A stretch of 64,000 bases of DNA, from positions 216,452 to 280,451 of the forward strand of contig NZ_VNIB01000002.1 of NCBI RefSeq assembly GCF_008124615.1, read 5' to 3'. The DNA is from Geothermobacter ehrlichii (GTDB lineage: Bacteria; Desulfobacterota; Desulfuromonadia; Desulfuromonadales; Geothermobacteraceae). A program made the translations under genes and the position numbers. The notes under the pieces are model-generated. The model ran no database searches and was not told the origin of the DNA. It saw nothing but the letters and a program-made list of their open reading frames with translations. Of the stretch, positions 1-8,661 are shown piece after piece; position 1 is the first letter of the stretch; each line of letters opens with the position of its first letter.

Positions 1-157
1 GGCCTTGTGCGCCATAGGTTTGGTAGTTGCGGCGGATTTCATAAAACTGCTGACGGGAGTAACTCATAACGCGACAGGCCTTGCTGACGTTGTTCAGTTC
101 GGCAGCGAGCTCTAGCAGGCTGAGCTTCCTTCGTGCTACTTTGCGTTTGGTGGTCAT
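1..157 (-). CDS. IS481-family transposase, N-terminal fragment (runs off the window)
   Basis: The minus strand reads from ATG at 157 to the window edge, giving 52 residues that begin MTTKRKVARRKLSLLELAAE. This is the N-terminal helix-turn-helix region of IS481-family DDE transposases. They open with a basic stretch followed by a segment like LNNVSKACRVMSYSRQQFYE. An AAGGAG ribosome binding site sits at 165-170, which fixes the start. The DDE catalytic core would lie to the left of the window, so I cannot say whether the gene is intact. The family call rests on recognition of the N-terminus only. Confidence 0.8.
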   Translation of the reverse strand, partial: MTTKRKVARRKLSLLELAAELNNVSKACRVMSYSRQQFYEIRRNYQTYGAQG

Positions 158-279
158 GACGTTCTCCTTTCTGAGGTTGGATGAAGCTTCGACAACTCCA
201 TCTTTACCCCAGCCAGGGGCGGCATGACCACCGCTTCGTTTCGTGGCCAACTGTCAGGTTATAACCATCTCAGAACACA
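1..279 (-). mobile_element. IS481-family insertion sequence, left part only
   Basis: The element enters from the left window edge. It contains the 5' part of an IS481-type transposase gene read on the minus strand and about 120 bases of non-coding end. The outer boundary is not certain. On the minus strand the sequence TGTTCTGAGATGG begins near 277-279, and IS481-family ends usually start with TGT, so I place the end there. A perfect 10-base palindrome, GGTTATAACC, lies at 257-266 just inside this end. The other end and any target duplication are outside the window. Confidence 0.65.
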
Positions 280-355
280 TAGAGATTCTTTAATGCTTGT
301 TGTTCTCAATTTGGAGTGACAGACAGACAATCCCGATTTTCCTGGTCGCCGTGCC

Positions 356-422
356 CGACCCCTGCCATGTGTGCCTTGTGGAAAATTTCATGGCAGGGGT
401 CGAATTTTTTCGGGCAGGGGTC
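356..422. repeat. Inverted and direct GACCCCTGCC repeats
   Basis: The 14-mer CGACCCCTGCCATG at 356-369 is repeated in perfect inverted orientation at 389-402 with 19 bases between. A shorter direct copy of the right arm, GGCAGGGGTC, follows at 413-422. The layout resembles decayed REP-type palindromes or the ends of a small transposable element. No gene is associated with it here. Confidence 0.5.
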
Positions 423-472
423 AAATTTCGGATGGGCACAAATATGGGCACAGAATGGGGACGAAACGAAAC

Positions 473-502
473 AAGGGGTTAGCGAATCTTCGCTAACCCC
501 TT
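473..502 (-). terminator. Rho-independent terminator of tRNA-Val
   Basis: A nearly perfect stem of 13-14 base pairs (AAGGGGTTAGCGAA with TTCGCTAACCCCTT) has a very short loop. On the minus strand a T-rich stretch follows it. It starts 8 bases beyond the 3' CCA end of the minus-strand tRNA-Val, so it most likely ends that transcript. Confidence 0.8.
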
Positions 503-510
503 GGAATTTC

Positions 511-585
511 TGGTGGGCGTTGCTGGGATTGAACCAGCGACCCCTGCCGTGTGAAGGCAGTGCTCTCCCGCTGAGCTAAACGCCC
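511..585 (-). tRNA. tRNA-Val (anticodon CAC)
   Basis: The minus strand folds into a complete cloverleaf of 75 bases with encoded CCA. The acceptor stem is GGGCGTT paired with AACGCCC, with discriminator A. The anticodon stem CTGCC/GGCAG carries the loop TTCACAC, giving anticodon CAC, which reads the valine codon GUG. The T arm is GCTGG-TTCAATC-CCAGC. Its 3' end faces the IS element and repeats on the left, the usual orientation for tRNA genes used as island integration sites. Confidence 0.95.
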
Positions 586-841
586 ATTATCTGTTGGCTG
601 CGGACGAGATATATAGCAACAACCCATTGAGGTGTCAACTGCTTTTCATGTCTGTGCCGGTGTTGCCGGGCCGGGTGGCTGCCGGCCGGTTTTGCGCTCT
701 TTTGCGTCTCTTTCGCCAGTTCTCCCGGCATCCTGATTCCTTTTTCGAGCGATTTGTTCCAGTTGCCGGTGCAGCTGGGACGTATGAAATTGTTGTACCT
801 GTCCTGGGGCGAGAAGATGGGCCCCGGGGCCAGGCCGACAT

Positions 842-1049
842 CTCTTTGCCGTGCGCGCCGGCTACCTGCGTGTCATCGAACGGCTGCGTGCAGCCGGTGC
901 CCAGGGGATCATTCTCGGCTGTACCGAGATAACGCTGCTGCTCGGAGCGCAGCATACAAGATCTGCCGCTTTTCGACAGCACCGAACTGCATGCCTGTTA
1001 CACTCTGGAGCGGATGTTCGCCGATTGGCAGGGAGAAATCGGGACTTGA
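842..1049 (+). pseudogene. Aspartate/glutamate racemase family, degraded C-terminal remnant
   Basis: Reading from about 842, the translation contains AGYLRVIERLRAAGAQGIIL followed by GCTEITLL. This is the C-terminal catalytic-cysteine segment of Asp/Glu racemases. The frame then breaks near 950. The continuation, DLPLFDSTELHACYTLERMF and on to a TGA at 1047-1049, lies in another frame. The N-terminal two thirds of the enzyme is not recognisable upstream. The gene is therefore truncated and frameshifted and should be inactive. Whether the loss relates to the neighbouring tRNA/IS junction cannot be told from this sequence. Confidence 0.65.
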
Positions 1050-1130
1050 CAGCGAGGCGTCATCGATGGCCTACATGCAGCGAGCGGCCTATTGGTCGAA
1101 AGACGCCGAAAACAGGATGGGAGGAAGAGC

Positions 1131-1907
1131 ATGCTGGGTGCCATCGCCGGAGACATCATCGGTTCGCGGTTCGAGCACAATCCGGTTGCCGCGGACGATT
1201 TTGCCCTGTTTGCCGCCGATTGCCGCTTTACCGACGATACGGTGCTGACCTGCGCCACGGCCGACGCCCTGCTGCACGGCCGTTGCTATGCCGATGCCTA
1301 TCGGCAGTGGTTCCGTCGCTATCCCGACGCCGGCTACGGCGCGCGTTTCGTTCGCTGGGGAATGTCCGATGACGCCGGGCCGTACAACTCGTACGGCAAC
1401 GGCTCGGCGATGCGCGTCAGCCCGGTGGGCTGGCTGGGTGACGATCTGGCGGCGGTTCTCGACGAGGCGGCGAAAAGCGCGGCGGCGACCCACGATCACC
1501 CGGAGGGGATCCGGGGAGCGCAGGCGGTGGCCGCCGCCGTGCTGCTGGCGCGCAAGGGGGAGAAGAAGTCCGGGATCAAGGAGTTTGTCGAAACGACCTT
1601 CAACTACGATCTCGACCGCCGTCTGGCCGACATCCGGCCGGGGTACGGCTTCGATGTCACCTGCCAGGGGTCCGTGCCCGAGGCGCTGATCTGCTTCCTC
1701 GAGGCGGACAGCTTCGAGCAGGCGGTGCGCAACGCCGTGCTGCTCGGCGGCGACGCCGACACCCAGGCCGCCATCGCCGGCGCCGTCGCCGAAGCGTACT
1801 GGGGTGTGCCCGACGAGATCGGCCGGCGTTGCCGGGATTATCTCGCCGCCGACATGCGGGAGCTGCTCGAGGCGTTCGAGCGCCGAAAAAGTGTCGGCCG
1901 GCCGTGA
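1131..1907 (+). CDS. ADP-ribosylglycohydrolase family protein
   Basis: This 258-residue protein matches the DraG/ARH fold (ADP-ribosyl_GH), whose members remove ADP-ribose from modified proteins or small molecules using two magnesium ions. It begins MLGAIAGDIIGSRFE, the family's N-terminal signature. It then has FTDDTVLT (about residues 34-41), which supplies metal-binding Thr-Asp-Asp. Near the C-terminus is GGDADTQAAIAGAVAEAYWG, with the second metal-binding Asp group. I chose the ATG at 1131 because a GGGAGGAAG ribosome site precedes it and the family motif starts there. It stands alone and ends in its own terminator. The substrate cannot be deduced. No dinitrogenase-reductase or ADP-ribosyltransferase gene is nearby, so a DraG role in nitrogen fixation is not supported. 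Confidence 0.85.
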   Translation: MLGAIAGDIIGSRFEHNPVAADDFALFAADCRFTDDTVLTCATADALLHGRCYADAYRQWFRRYPDAGYGARFVRWGMSDDAGPYNSYGNGSAMRVSPVGWLGDDLAAVLDEAAKSAAATHDHPEGIRGAQAVAAAVLLARKGEKKSGIKEFVETTFNYDLDRRLADIRPGYGFDVTCQGSVPEALICFLEADSFEQAVRNAVLLGGDADTQAAIAGAVAEAYWGVPDEIGRRCRDYLAADMRELLEAFERRKSVGRP

Positions 1908-1931
1908 AATCCACCGCCGGCCGATTTTTTT
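1894..1931 (+). terminator. Rho-independent terminator after the ADP-ribosylglycohydrolase gene
   Basis: TCGGCCGGC (1894-1902) pairs with GCCGGCCGA (1916-1924) and is followed at once by seven T. The stem overlaps the stop codon of the ADP-ribosylglycohydrolase gene and separates it from the convergent DUF4301 gene. Confidence 0.8.
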
Positions 1932-1946
1932 GCCCATTGCAGTCGG

Positions 1947-3476
1947 TCAGCCCGGCTGGTGCCCCGGGCGCAGCAGGTCGTTGACGGTCTTGACCGGCTG
2001 GAAGACGGCCGCCGGGATTTCCACGAACAGGGTGTTCCAGCCGGCCATGGCACCGTTCCACAGTCCAGGTCGCTCAAGGGCCTTGATGGGCCGGCCGGCC
2101 AGGCTTTTCTCGGTAATGATGACCGCCGACTCATCGACGTAGCGCCCGAGACGGTGCGGCCGGCCGGTGGCGTCTTTCAGGGCGCAGGCCATGAACACCG
2201 GGTTGAAATGGGTCGCCTGTCGCAGCAGCTTTTGCGTCTGTGGCTGTTTGGTGTCAAGCTGGGCCATTTCAACGATCTGGCGGCTGACGCCGGTTTCCGA
2301 CCGGGTCCAGAAGGGCCCGCCGCCGGGCTCGCCCCGGTTCTCGACCATGCCGCAGACCCGCAGGGGACGGTCGAGCCGCTCGGTCAGCCAGGACTTCAGC
2401 CCGTCGACATCGGAACAGGCCGGCGGTGCGTAACCGAAGGTTTCCGTCAGAAAACCCGCGGCCTCTTTGGCCAGGGCATCCGTCAATCCATCGTCGAGGG
2501 CCCGCAGATAGCCCTTGATCCGCGCTTCCAGCTCCACCAGCAGACCGCCGAGCACCTTCCACCAGCGCACCACGTCCGGCTGCAGATGGGCGGGAACCAC
2601 GTTGTCGATGTTCTTGATCAGAACCAGGTCGGCGTTCATCCCTTCCAGGTTGCCCAGCAGGGCGCCGTGCCCGGCGGGTCTCAGAACGAGGCGGCCGTTG
2701 TCGTCCCGCACCGGCTCGTTCTCCATCGTGACGGCGATGGTGTCCGTGGCCGGATTCTGGCAGCTGAAATCGACCTCGACCTCGATGCCGGACGCGCGCC
2801 GGATACTCTCACGGGCCGTCTCGGCGACGCGGGCGAAAGCGTCCTGCCATTCGGGCGAGACGGTGAAATGGACGCGGGTCGAAGTGCAGCCGTCCGCCAG
2901 CAGGGCGACGGCTTCGGCGAGATGCTCCTCCACCGGGGTGCGCGCCTGTCTGCCGTCATGGTGAAAATCGATCAGTCCCTTGGGGGTCCGACCGTAGTCC
3001 AGACCTGCGTCGGTCAACAAGGCGTCGAGAAAAGGGCGCATCATCCGCTGTTCGAGCAGGCTGTCGGGATTCAGGCCGCCTTCGCGCATCGCCGTCGCCA
3101 GCTGAGGATAGAAGGCGAAGCGTCTGAGATTGGCGAAGAAGGTCTGGTGAAAGGGATGGTCCGGGCAGGCGCCGTCGCGTTCCCATTGCCGGAGGGCGCC
3201 ATCGCACTGGAAAAGCTCTTTGAACATCCGGGTGGCGGCGCCGCTGGCCGGGACGAAGCGGGAGAAGCGTCCTTCGCCCGCCGCCTGGTCGAAGAGTGTC
3301 GCGAGTCGTTGCCGCCGCTCGTCGTCCAGTCGCAGAATACCGTCGCCGGCAAGGCAGGGACGGTCGATGTCGACCGGCGGCGGAGGATCGCGGAACAGTT
3401 CGAGCTGCCGTTCGATTTCATCCCGGCCGATGCCCCTGCTTTCGAGCTGTTGCAGATCCTGGTGGGTCAGGTGCAT
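1947..3476 (-). CDS. DUF4301 family protein
   Basis: The product is 509 residues long with an N-terminus MHLTHQDLQQLESRGIGRDE followed by the conserved stretch FSRFVPASGAATRMFKEL. These features and the length fit DUF4301, a family found in Bacteroidetes and some deltaproteobacteria with no assigned biochemical role. The glycine-rich SGAATRM segment recalls nucleotide- or sugar-nucleotide-binding loops, but that is only an impression. I chose the ATG at 3476 because GGAGGGAG lies 10 bases upstream. An ATG 18 bases further out would place the ribosome site inside the gene. It is a single gene, divergent from the DUF2148 gene. No signal peptide or membrane segment is evident, so it should be cytoplasmic. 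Confidence 0.75.
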   Translation of the reverse strand: MHLTHQDLQQLESRGIGRDEIERQLELFRDPPPPVDIDRPCLAGDGILRLDDERRQRLATLFDQAAGEGRFSRFVPASGAATRMFKELFQCDGALRQWERDGACPDHPFHQTFFANLRRFAFYPQLATAMREGGLNPDSLLEQRMMRPFLDALLTDAGLDYGRTPKGLIDFHHDGRQARTPVEEHLAEAVALLADGCTSTRVHFTVSPEWQDAFARVAETARESIRRASGIEVEVDFSCQNPATDTIAVTMENEPVRDDNGRLVLRPAGHGALLGNLEGMNADLVLIKNIDNVVPAHLQPDVVRWWKVLGGLLVELEARIKGYLRALDDGLTDALAKEAAGFLTETFGYAPPACSDVDGLKSWLTERLDRPLRVCGMVENRGEPGGGPFWTRSETGVSRQIVEMAQLDTKQPQTQKLLRQATHFNPVFMACALKDATGRPHRLGRYVDESAVIITEKSLAGRPIKALERPGLWNGAMAGWNTLFVEIPAAVFQPVKTVNDLLRPGHQPG

Positions 3477-3618
3477 TTGTGTATCTCCCTCCATTGTGGT
3501 TGAATCAGGTTCAGTCGGTCGTGGCTCTGCCGGCCACGAGAGCAGGATTCCGAAAATACTAGCTTTTCGTCCCCGTGTCCGCAAGGTGTACGGAATTGCG
3601 AAAAGTTGCCAATGAACA

Positions 3619-3648
3619 TTGACAGATGGCCGGCTGAAAGTGTAACAA
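3619..3648 (+). promoter_or_regulatory. Probable sigma70 promoter for the DUF2148-Nudix pair
   Basis: A perfect -35 hexamer TTGACA at 3619-3624 is followed after 18 bases by TAACAA (or after 16 by TGTAAC). It lies 56 bases before the DUF2148 start codon in the divergent intergenic gap. Confidence 0.5.
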
Positions 3649-3703
3649 GGATGCTCTGACGAAGAGCGCGACTGTCCTGAACCATTTCCCGAAAGAGGAC
3701 GCC

Positions 3704-4231
3704 ATGCCGTATTTCAGTCCTGAAACGAACGAAAAGTACCTGTTGCAGGCGGCGGCCGAGATCTGCATGGCCGCCCGGACCGCTCCCAAGGGGAAGGGCA
3801 AGGATCTGCTGGTGACCGCCGTGGTCAGCGAGACGGAGAAGAAGGCCCTGATCGAGCGGATGCTCCTCATCTCCGAACGGGACTCCCTTCCATTTTTCGC
3901 CAGGGACGCCGGCAATCTCGAGCGGTCGCCGGTGGTGATCCTGTTCGGCAGCCGCAAGGATCCGCTGCGGCTGCCCCATTGCGGTTATTGCGGCTTTGAT
4001 GACTGCGACGCCATGCTTCAGGCGGGCGGAACCTGTTCGTTCAACACCGGTGATTTGGGCATCGCCCTCGGCTCGGCGGCCAGCCGGGCCGCCGATCTGC
4101 GCCTCGACAACCGGATCATGTATTCGGCGGGCAAGGCCGCCCTCGAGCTTGGGCTGCTCGGCGAGGATGTGCAGATCGCCTACGCGCTCCCTTTGTCGGT
4201 TACGGCCAAGAGCCCCTTTTTCGATCGCTAG
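3704..4231 (+). CDS. DUF2148 (ferredoxin-like domain) protein
   Basis: This 175-residue protein has the DUF2148 pattern. The N-terminal segment resembles nitroreductases (EICMAARTAPKGKGKDLLVT). A cysteine cluster follows, HCGYCGFDDCDAM around residues 92-104, with a further Cys in GGTCSF. These four cysteines could bind an iron-sulfur cluster, as the family's ferredoxin-domain name implies, but the function is unknown. The start ATG at 3704 follows AAAGAGGACGCC. The next gene, a Nudix hydrolase, begins 6 bases after its stop, so the two are almost certainly cotranscribed. No membrane segment is seen. Confidence 0.75.
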   Translation: MPYFSPETNEKYLLQAAAEICMAARTAPKGKGKDLLVTAVVSETEKKALIERMLLISERDSLPFFARDAGNLERSPVVILFGSRKDPLRLPHCGYCGFDDCDAMLQAGGTCSFNTGDLGIALGSAASRAADLRLDNRIMYSAGKAALELGLLGEDVQIAYALPLSVTAKSPFFDR

Positions 4232-4237
4232 GTCGCG

Positions 4238-4837
4238 GTGGGCGAGCTGTTCGACATTGTCGACGAGCACGACCGCGTCATCGGTCAGGCACCGCGGTCG
4301 CGCTGCCATGGCGACCCGTCGCTGATTCACCGGGTGGCGCACGTTCTGGTTTTCAATTCGGAAGGCCGGCTGCTGTTGCAGAAGCGCAGCGCAGGCAAGG
4401 ACATTCAGCCCGGCAAGTGGGACACCAGCGTCGGCGGTCATCTCGAGCCTGGAGAGGACTACCTGACGGCCGCCCGCAGGGAGATGCGCGAGGAACTGGG
4501 CATCTCCGGCGTTCCCCTGACCTTTCTCTACCGGTCGAAGATACGCAACGCGATCGAATCGGAGAACGTCGCGACCTTCATGGCCCGGTATGACGGACCG
4601 ATCGATTTCGCGCCCGAAGAGATCAGCGAGGTTCGCTTCTGGAGCGGAGAGGAGATCGATCGGCATCTCGGAAGCGGGATGTTTACCCCCAATTTCGAGG
4701 AGGAGTGGGCGATGTTCAGGTCCTGGTGCCGGAAATATCCGGCGGGTCCGAACAGCGGACCGGCCTTCTGTGCCGGCGATTCCTTTCCGGATATCGTCCA
4801 GACCGAGGACCTTCTGACTAAAAATGAGGCAGACTGA
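4238..4837 (+). CDS. Nudix hydrolase
   Basis: This 199-residue protein carries a complete Nudix box at about residues 67-89, GGHLEPGEDYLTAARREMRE followed by ELG. It fits GX5EX7REUXEEXGU with all metal-binding glutamates present. The N-terminus (GELFDIVDEHDRVIGQAPRS) resembles the YfcD/isopentenyl-diphosphate-isomerase-like subgroup. Nudix enzymes cleave nucleoside diphosphates linked to another group, but the substrate here is not predictable. The start is a GTG at 4238, only 6 bases after the DUF2148 stop. No ATG exists before the conserved N-terminus. About 35 residues after the domain are low in similarity and may be a lineage-specific tail. Confidence 0.85.
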   Translation: MGELFDIVDEHDRVIGQAPRSRCHGDPSLIHRVAHVLVFNSEGRLLLQKRSAGKDIQPGKWDTSVGGHLEPGEDYLTAARREMREELGISGVPLTFLYRSKIRNAIESENVATFMARYDGPIDFAPEEISEVRFWSGEEIDRHLGSGMFTPNFEEEWAMFRSWCRKYPAGPNSGPAFCAGDSFPDIVQTEDLLTKNEAD

Positions 4838-4968
4838 ACGGCCAGTCGCCCAAAATTTATGCAGGTCGGACGGGCGAGCGGATCGCCGACGCCGGAAACG
4901 GCGGGGATAAACGGTTTAAGTTTCCGTAAAACAAGCGCTTTTTTGCCGGTGCCGACAGGTCCGTTTTG

Positions 4969-4984
4969 TGGCAGATTTTTTGCT
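4969..4984 (+). promoter_or_regulatory. Sigma54 (-24/-12) promoter of glnB-glnA
   Basis: TGGCAGATTTTTTGCT contains the invariant GG (4970-4971) and GC (4982-4983) exactly 10 bases apart, within TGGCA and TTGC blocks. This is the RpoN consensus. It lies 83 bases before the glnB start codon. Nitrogen-controlled RpoN/NtrC transcription of glnBA is well known in proteobacteria, so location and sequence agree. Confidence 0.85.
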
Positions 4985-5006
4985 CACTACAGCGGGCTGA
5001 ACCTGA

Positions 5007-5405
<399 letters not shown>

Positions 5406-5491
5406 TTCTTCCCGACCGGTCAGGGATGCAGGGATGCAGGCAGGCCGCGTCGCGGCCCATGTTTCATTAACATTCTGGAAGGAGAAAGTAG

Positions 5492-6901
<1,410 letters not shown>

Positions 6902-6917
6902 TCGGCGGCTTTGTCAC

Positions 6918-6960
6918 GCACAAAAAAACCCCGGGTTTTCGACCCGGGGTTTTTTTGTGC
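6918..6960. terminator. Terminator after glnA (bidirectional)
   Basis: GCACAAAAAAACCCCGGGT and its full inverse flank a 5-base loop, giving a GC-rich stem with an A-run on one side and a T-run on the other. It can end glnA on the plus strand and also stop minus-strand readthrough past thrC. Confidence 0.92.
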
Positions 6961-7084
6961 GTGTTTTGCGGTAGCCCTGAATCAGCGAGATCATGCCGGA
7001 TGAAGAGTGCGCGTGCCCGGCCTGAATGGTTTTTTTCAAAAGTCTCAGGCGCACCCGTAGGTTCGCCGGCGATTCAGGGTCGTG

Positions 7085-8473
7085 TCAAAGAGCGTGAGCT
7101 TCGATGAACGCCCTGATCTTCTGCGTGTCGGCGTCGACGATTTTGCAGCGGCTTTCGCGCTCTTCGATGCCGGCAAGGCTCTGCGGCATCGGTGGCAGTT
7201 GGCCGATCGCCTGTTGCACCGCATCGCCGAACTTGGCCGGGTGGGCTGTCGCCAGGCAGACGACCGGACGGGAACCCTCGGCAAGAACCCGGGCCGTCGC
7301 CACGCCGGTCGCGGTGTGGGGATCGAGGATGTAGCCGGTACCGGCGTGAAAATCCCGGATGGTTTCCAGGGTCCGGTCGTTTCCGATGCTCGCCGACGCG
7401 AAATCGCGGCGGACCTTTTCGGCCAGGGCTTCGTCGCGCGGCAGGCGTCCCGTTTCGTTGAAGGTCTGCATCCAGGCCGCGAGTTTCGCGCTGTCGCCAT
7501 CGAGCAGGTAGTAGAGGTAGCGCTCGAAGTTGCTGGCCTTCTGGATGTCCATCGAGGGGGAGAGGGTGGGTCGGACCTCGCCCACCGAGTAGTCGCCCTC
7601 GTTGATGAAGCGGGTCAGAATATTGTTCTCATTGGTCGCGAGCAGCAGCTTGCCAACCGGCAGTCCCATGCGTTTGGCCACGTAGCCGGCGAAGATGTCG
7701 CCGAAATTGCCCGTGGGCACGGCAAAGTCGATGCTGTTGCACCCGGTCTGTTCCCTGACCCGGTTCCAGGCGTGAAAATAGTAGACGATCTGCGCCAGAA
7801 CCCGCGCCCAGTTGATGGAGTTGATGGCACCAAGGCTGTATCTCTGCTTGAAATCGACGTCGCCGAAGATCTCCTTGACGATGGCCTGACCGTCGTCGAA
7901 TGTGCCCCGGATGGCGAGGTTGAAGACGTTGTCGTCGGTGACCGTGGTCATCTGCAGCTTCTGGATCGGGGAGACCCGGCCGTGGGGGTGAAGGATGAAG
8001 ATATTGATGTTCTTCTTCCCCCGCACGCCGTAGATCGCGGCCGACCCCGTGTCGCCCGAGGTGGCGCCGAGAATGTTCATGCGGGCGTTGTCGGCGGCGA
8101 GCAGGTATTCGAACAGGTTGCCGAGAAACTGCAGGGCGACGTCCTTGAACGCCAGAGTCGGGCCGTGGAACAGTTCGAGAATGAAAACTCCGTCCTTGTG
8201 CACCACCGGTGTGATGTCAGGGTGGGTGAATGCGGCGTAGGAGCGGTCGACCAGCTCTCTGAGATCGGCGGCCGGAATGTCGGTGGCATACAGGGAGATG
8301 ATCTGGAAGGCCAGCTCCCGGTAGTCGAGTTTGCCCAGGGCGTCGATGTCTCCCGGAGTCAGGCGCGGTATCTCGGCCGGAAGGAGCAGGCCGCCGTCGT
8401 CGGCCAGCCCCATGAGGACGGCCTTGCTGAAGGGAATGCCACCCACCTTGCCCCGGGTGCTTTGATAGTCCAT
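7085..8473 (-). CDS. thrC: Threonine synthase
   Basis: The 462-residue protein is a PLP enzyme converting O-phosphohomoserine to threonine. It has the E. coli/fungal-type N-terminus (MDYQSTRGKVGGIPFSKAVL) and the long form of the family. The PLP lysine is in GPTLAFKDVALQFLG. The phosphate-binding and dinucleotide-like stretch LGATSGDTGSAAIYGVRGK follows. I chose the ATG at 8473 because AGGAG lies 6 bases upstream on the minus strand; a longer in-frame reading to 8512 lacks support. It is a single gene transcribed toward glnA. maeB lies upstream on the same strand but is separated by a strong hairpin. Confidence 0.95.
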   Translation of the reverse strand: MDYQSTRGKVGGIPFSKAVLMGLADDGGLLLPAEIPRLTPGDIDALGKLDYRELAFQIISLYATDIPAADLRELVDRSYAAFTHPDITPVVHKDGVFILELFHGPTLAFKDVALQFLGNLFEYLLAADNARMNILGATSGDTGSAAIYGVRGKKNINIFILHPHGRVSPIQKLQMTTVTDDNVFNLAIRGTFDDGQAIVKEIFGDVDFKQRYSLGAINSINWARVLAQIVYYFHAWNRVREQTGCNSIDFAVPTGNFGDIFAGYVAKRMGLPVGKLLLATNENNILTRFINEGDYSVGEVRPTLSPSMDIQKASNFERYLYYLLDGDSAKLAAWMQTFNETGRLPRDEALAEKVRRDFASASIGNDRTLETIRDFHAGTGYILDPHTATGVATARVLAEGSRPVVCLATAHPAKFGDAVQQAIGQLPPMPQSLAGIEERESRCKIVDADTQKIRAFIEAHAL

Positions 8474-8587
8474 GGATTTCTCCTGTCGCTGGATGATTGG
8501 CCGCGCCATCATAGCAAAAAGGGAAGAGGGGCAAAAGTGGGTAATGACTGTACGTAAGGGGGAGAAAACGGTCGGGAAGGACAGGTG

Positions 8588-8622
8588 CCGGCGGCGTCCG
8601 TGGTCTTCACGGACGCCGCCGG
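8588..8622 (-). terminator. Terminator hairpin between maeB and thrC
   Basis: A 15-base-pair perfect stem (CCGGCGGCGTCCGTG with its complement) has a 5-base loop and lies 39 bases after the maeB stop on the minus strand. The T-run behind it is weak (TTTT about 25 bases on), so it may be a stabiliser or Rho-assisted rather than a textbook terminator. Confidence 0.6.
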
Positions 8623-8661
8623 TGTTCGGATTCGGGCCCTGCCGTGGTGCGCTCCAGCGGC

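Noticed and set aside
297..579. Two short plus-strand readings of 61 and 87 residues left of and across the tRNA
   Set aside because: They run over repeats, the terminator and tRNA-Val, and look like no known protein. Only the GTNMGTE tail is mentioned, as a weak integrase hint.
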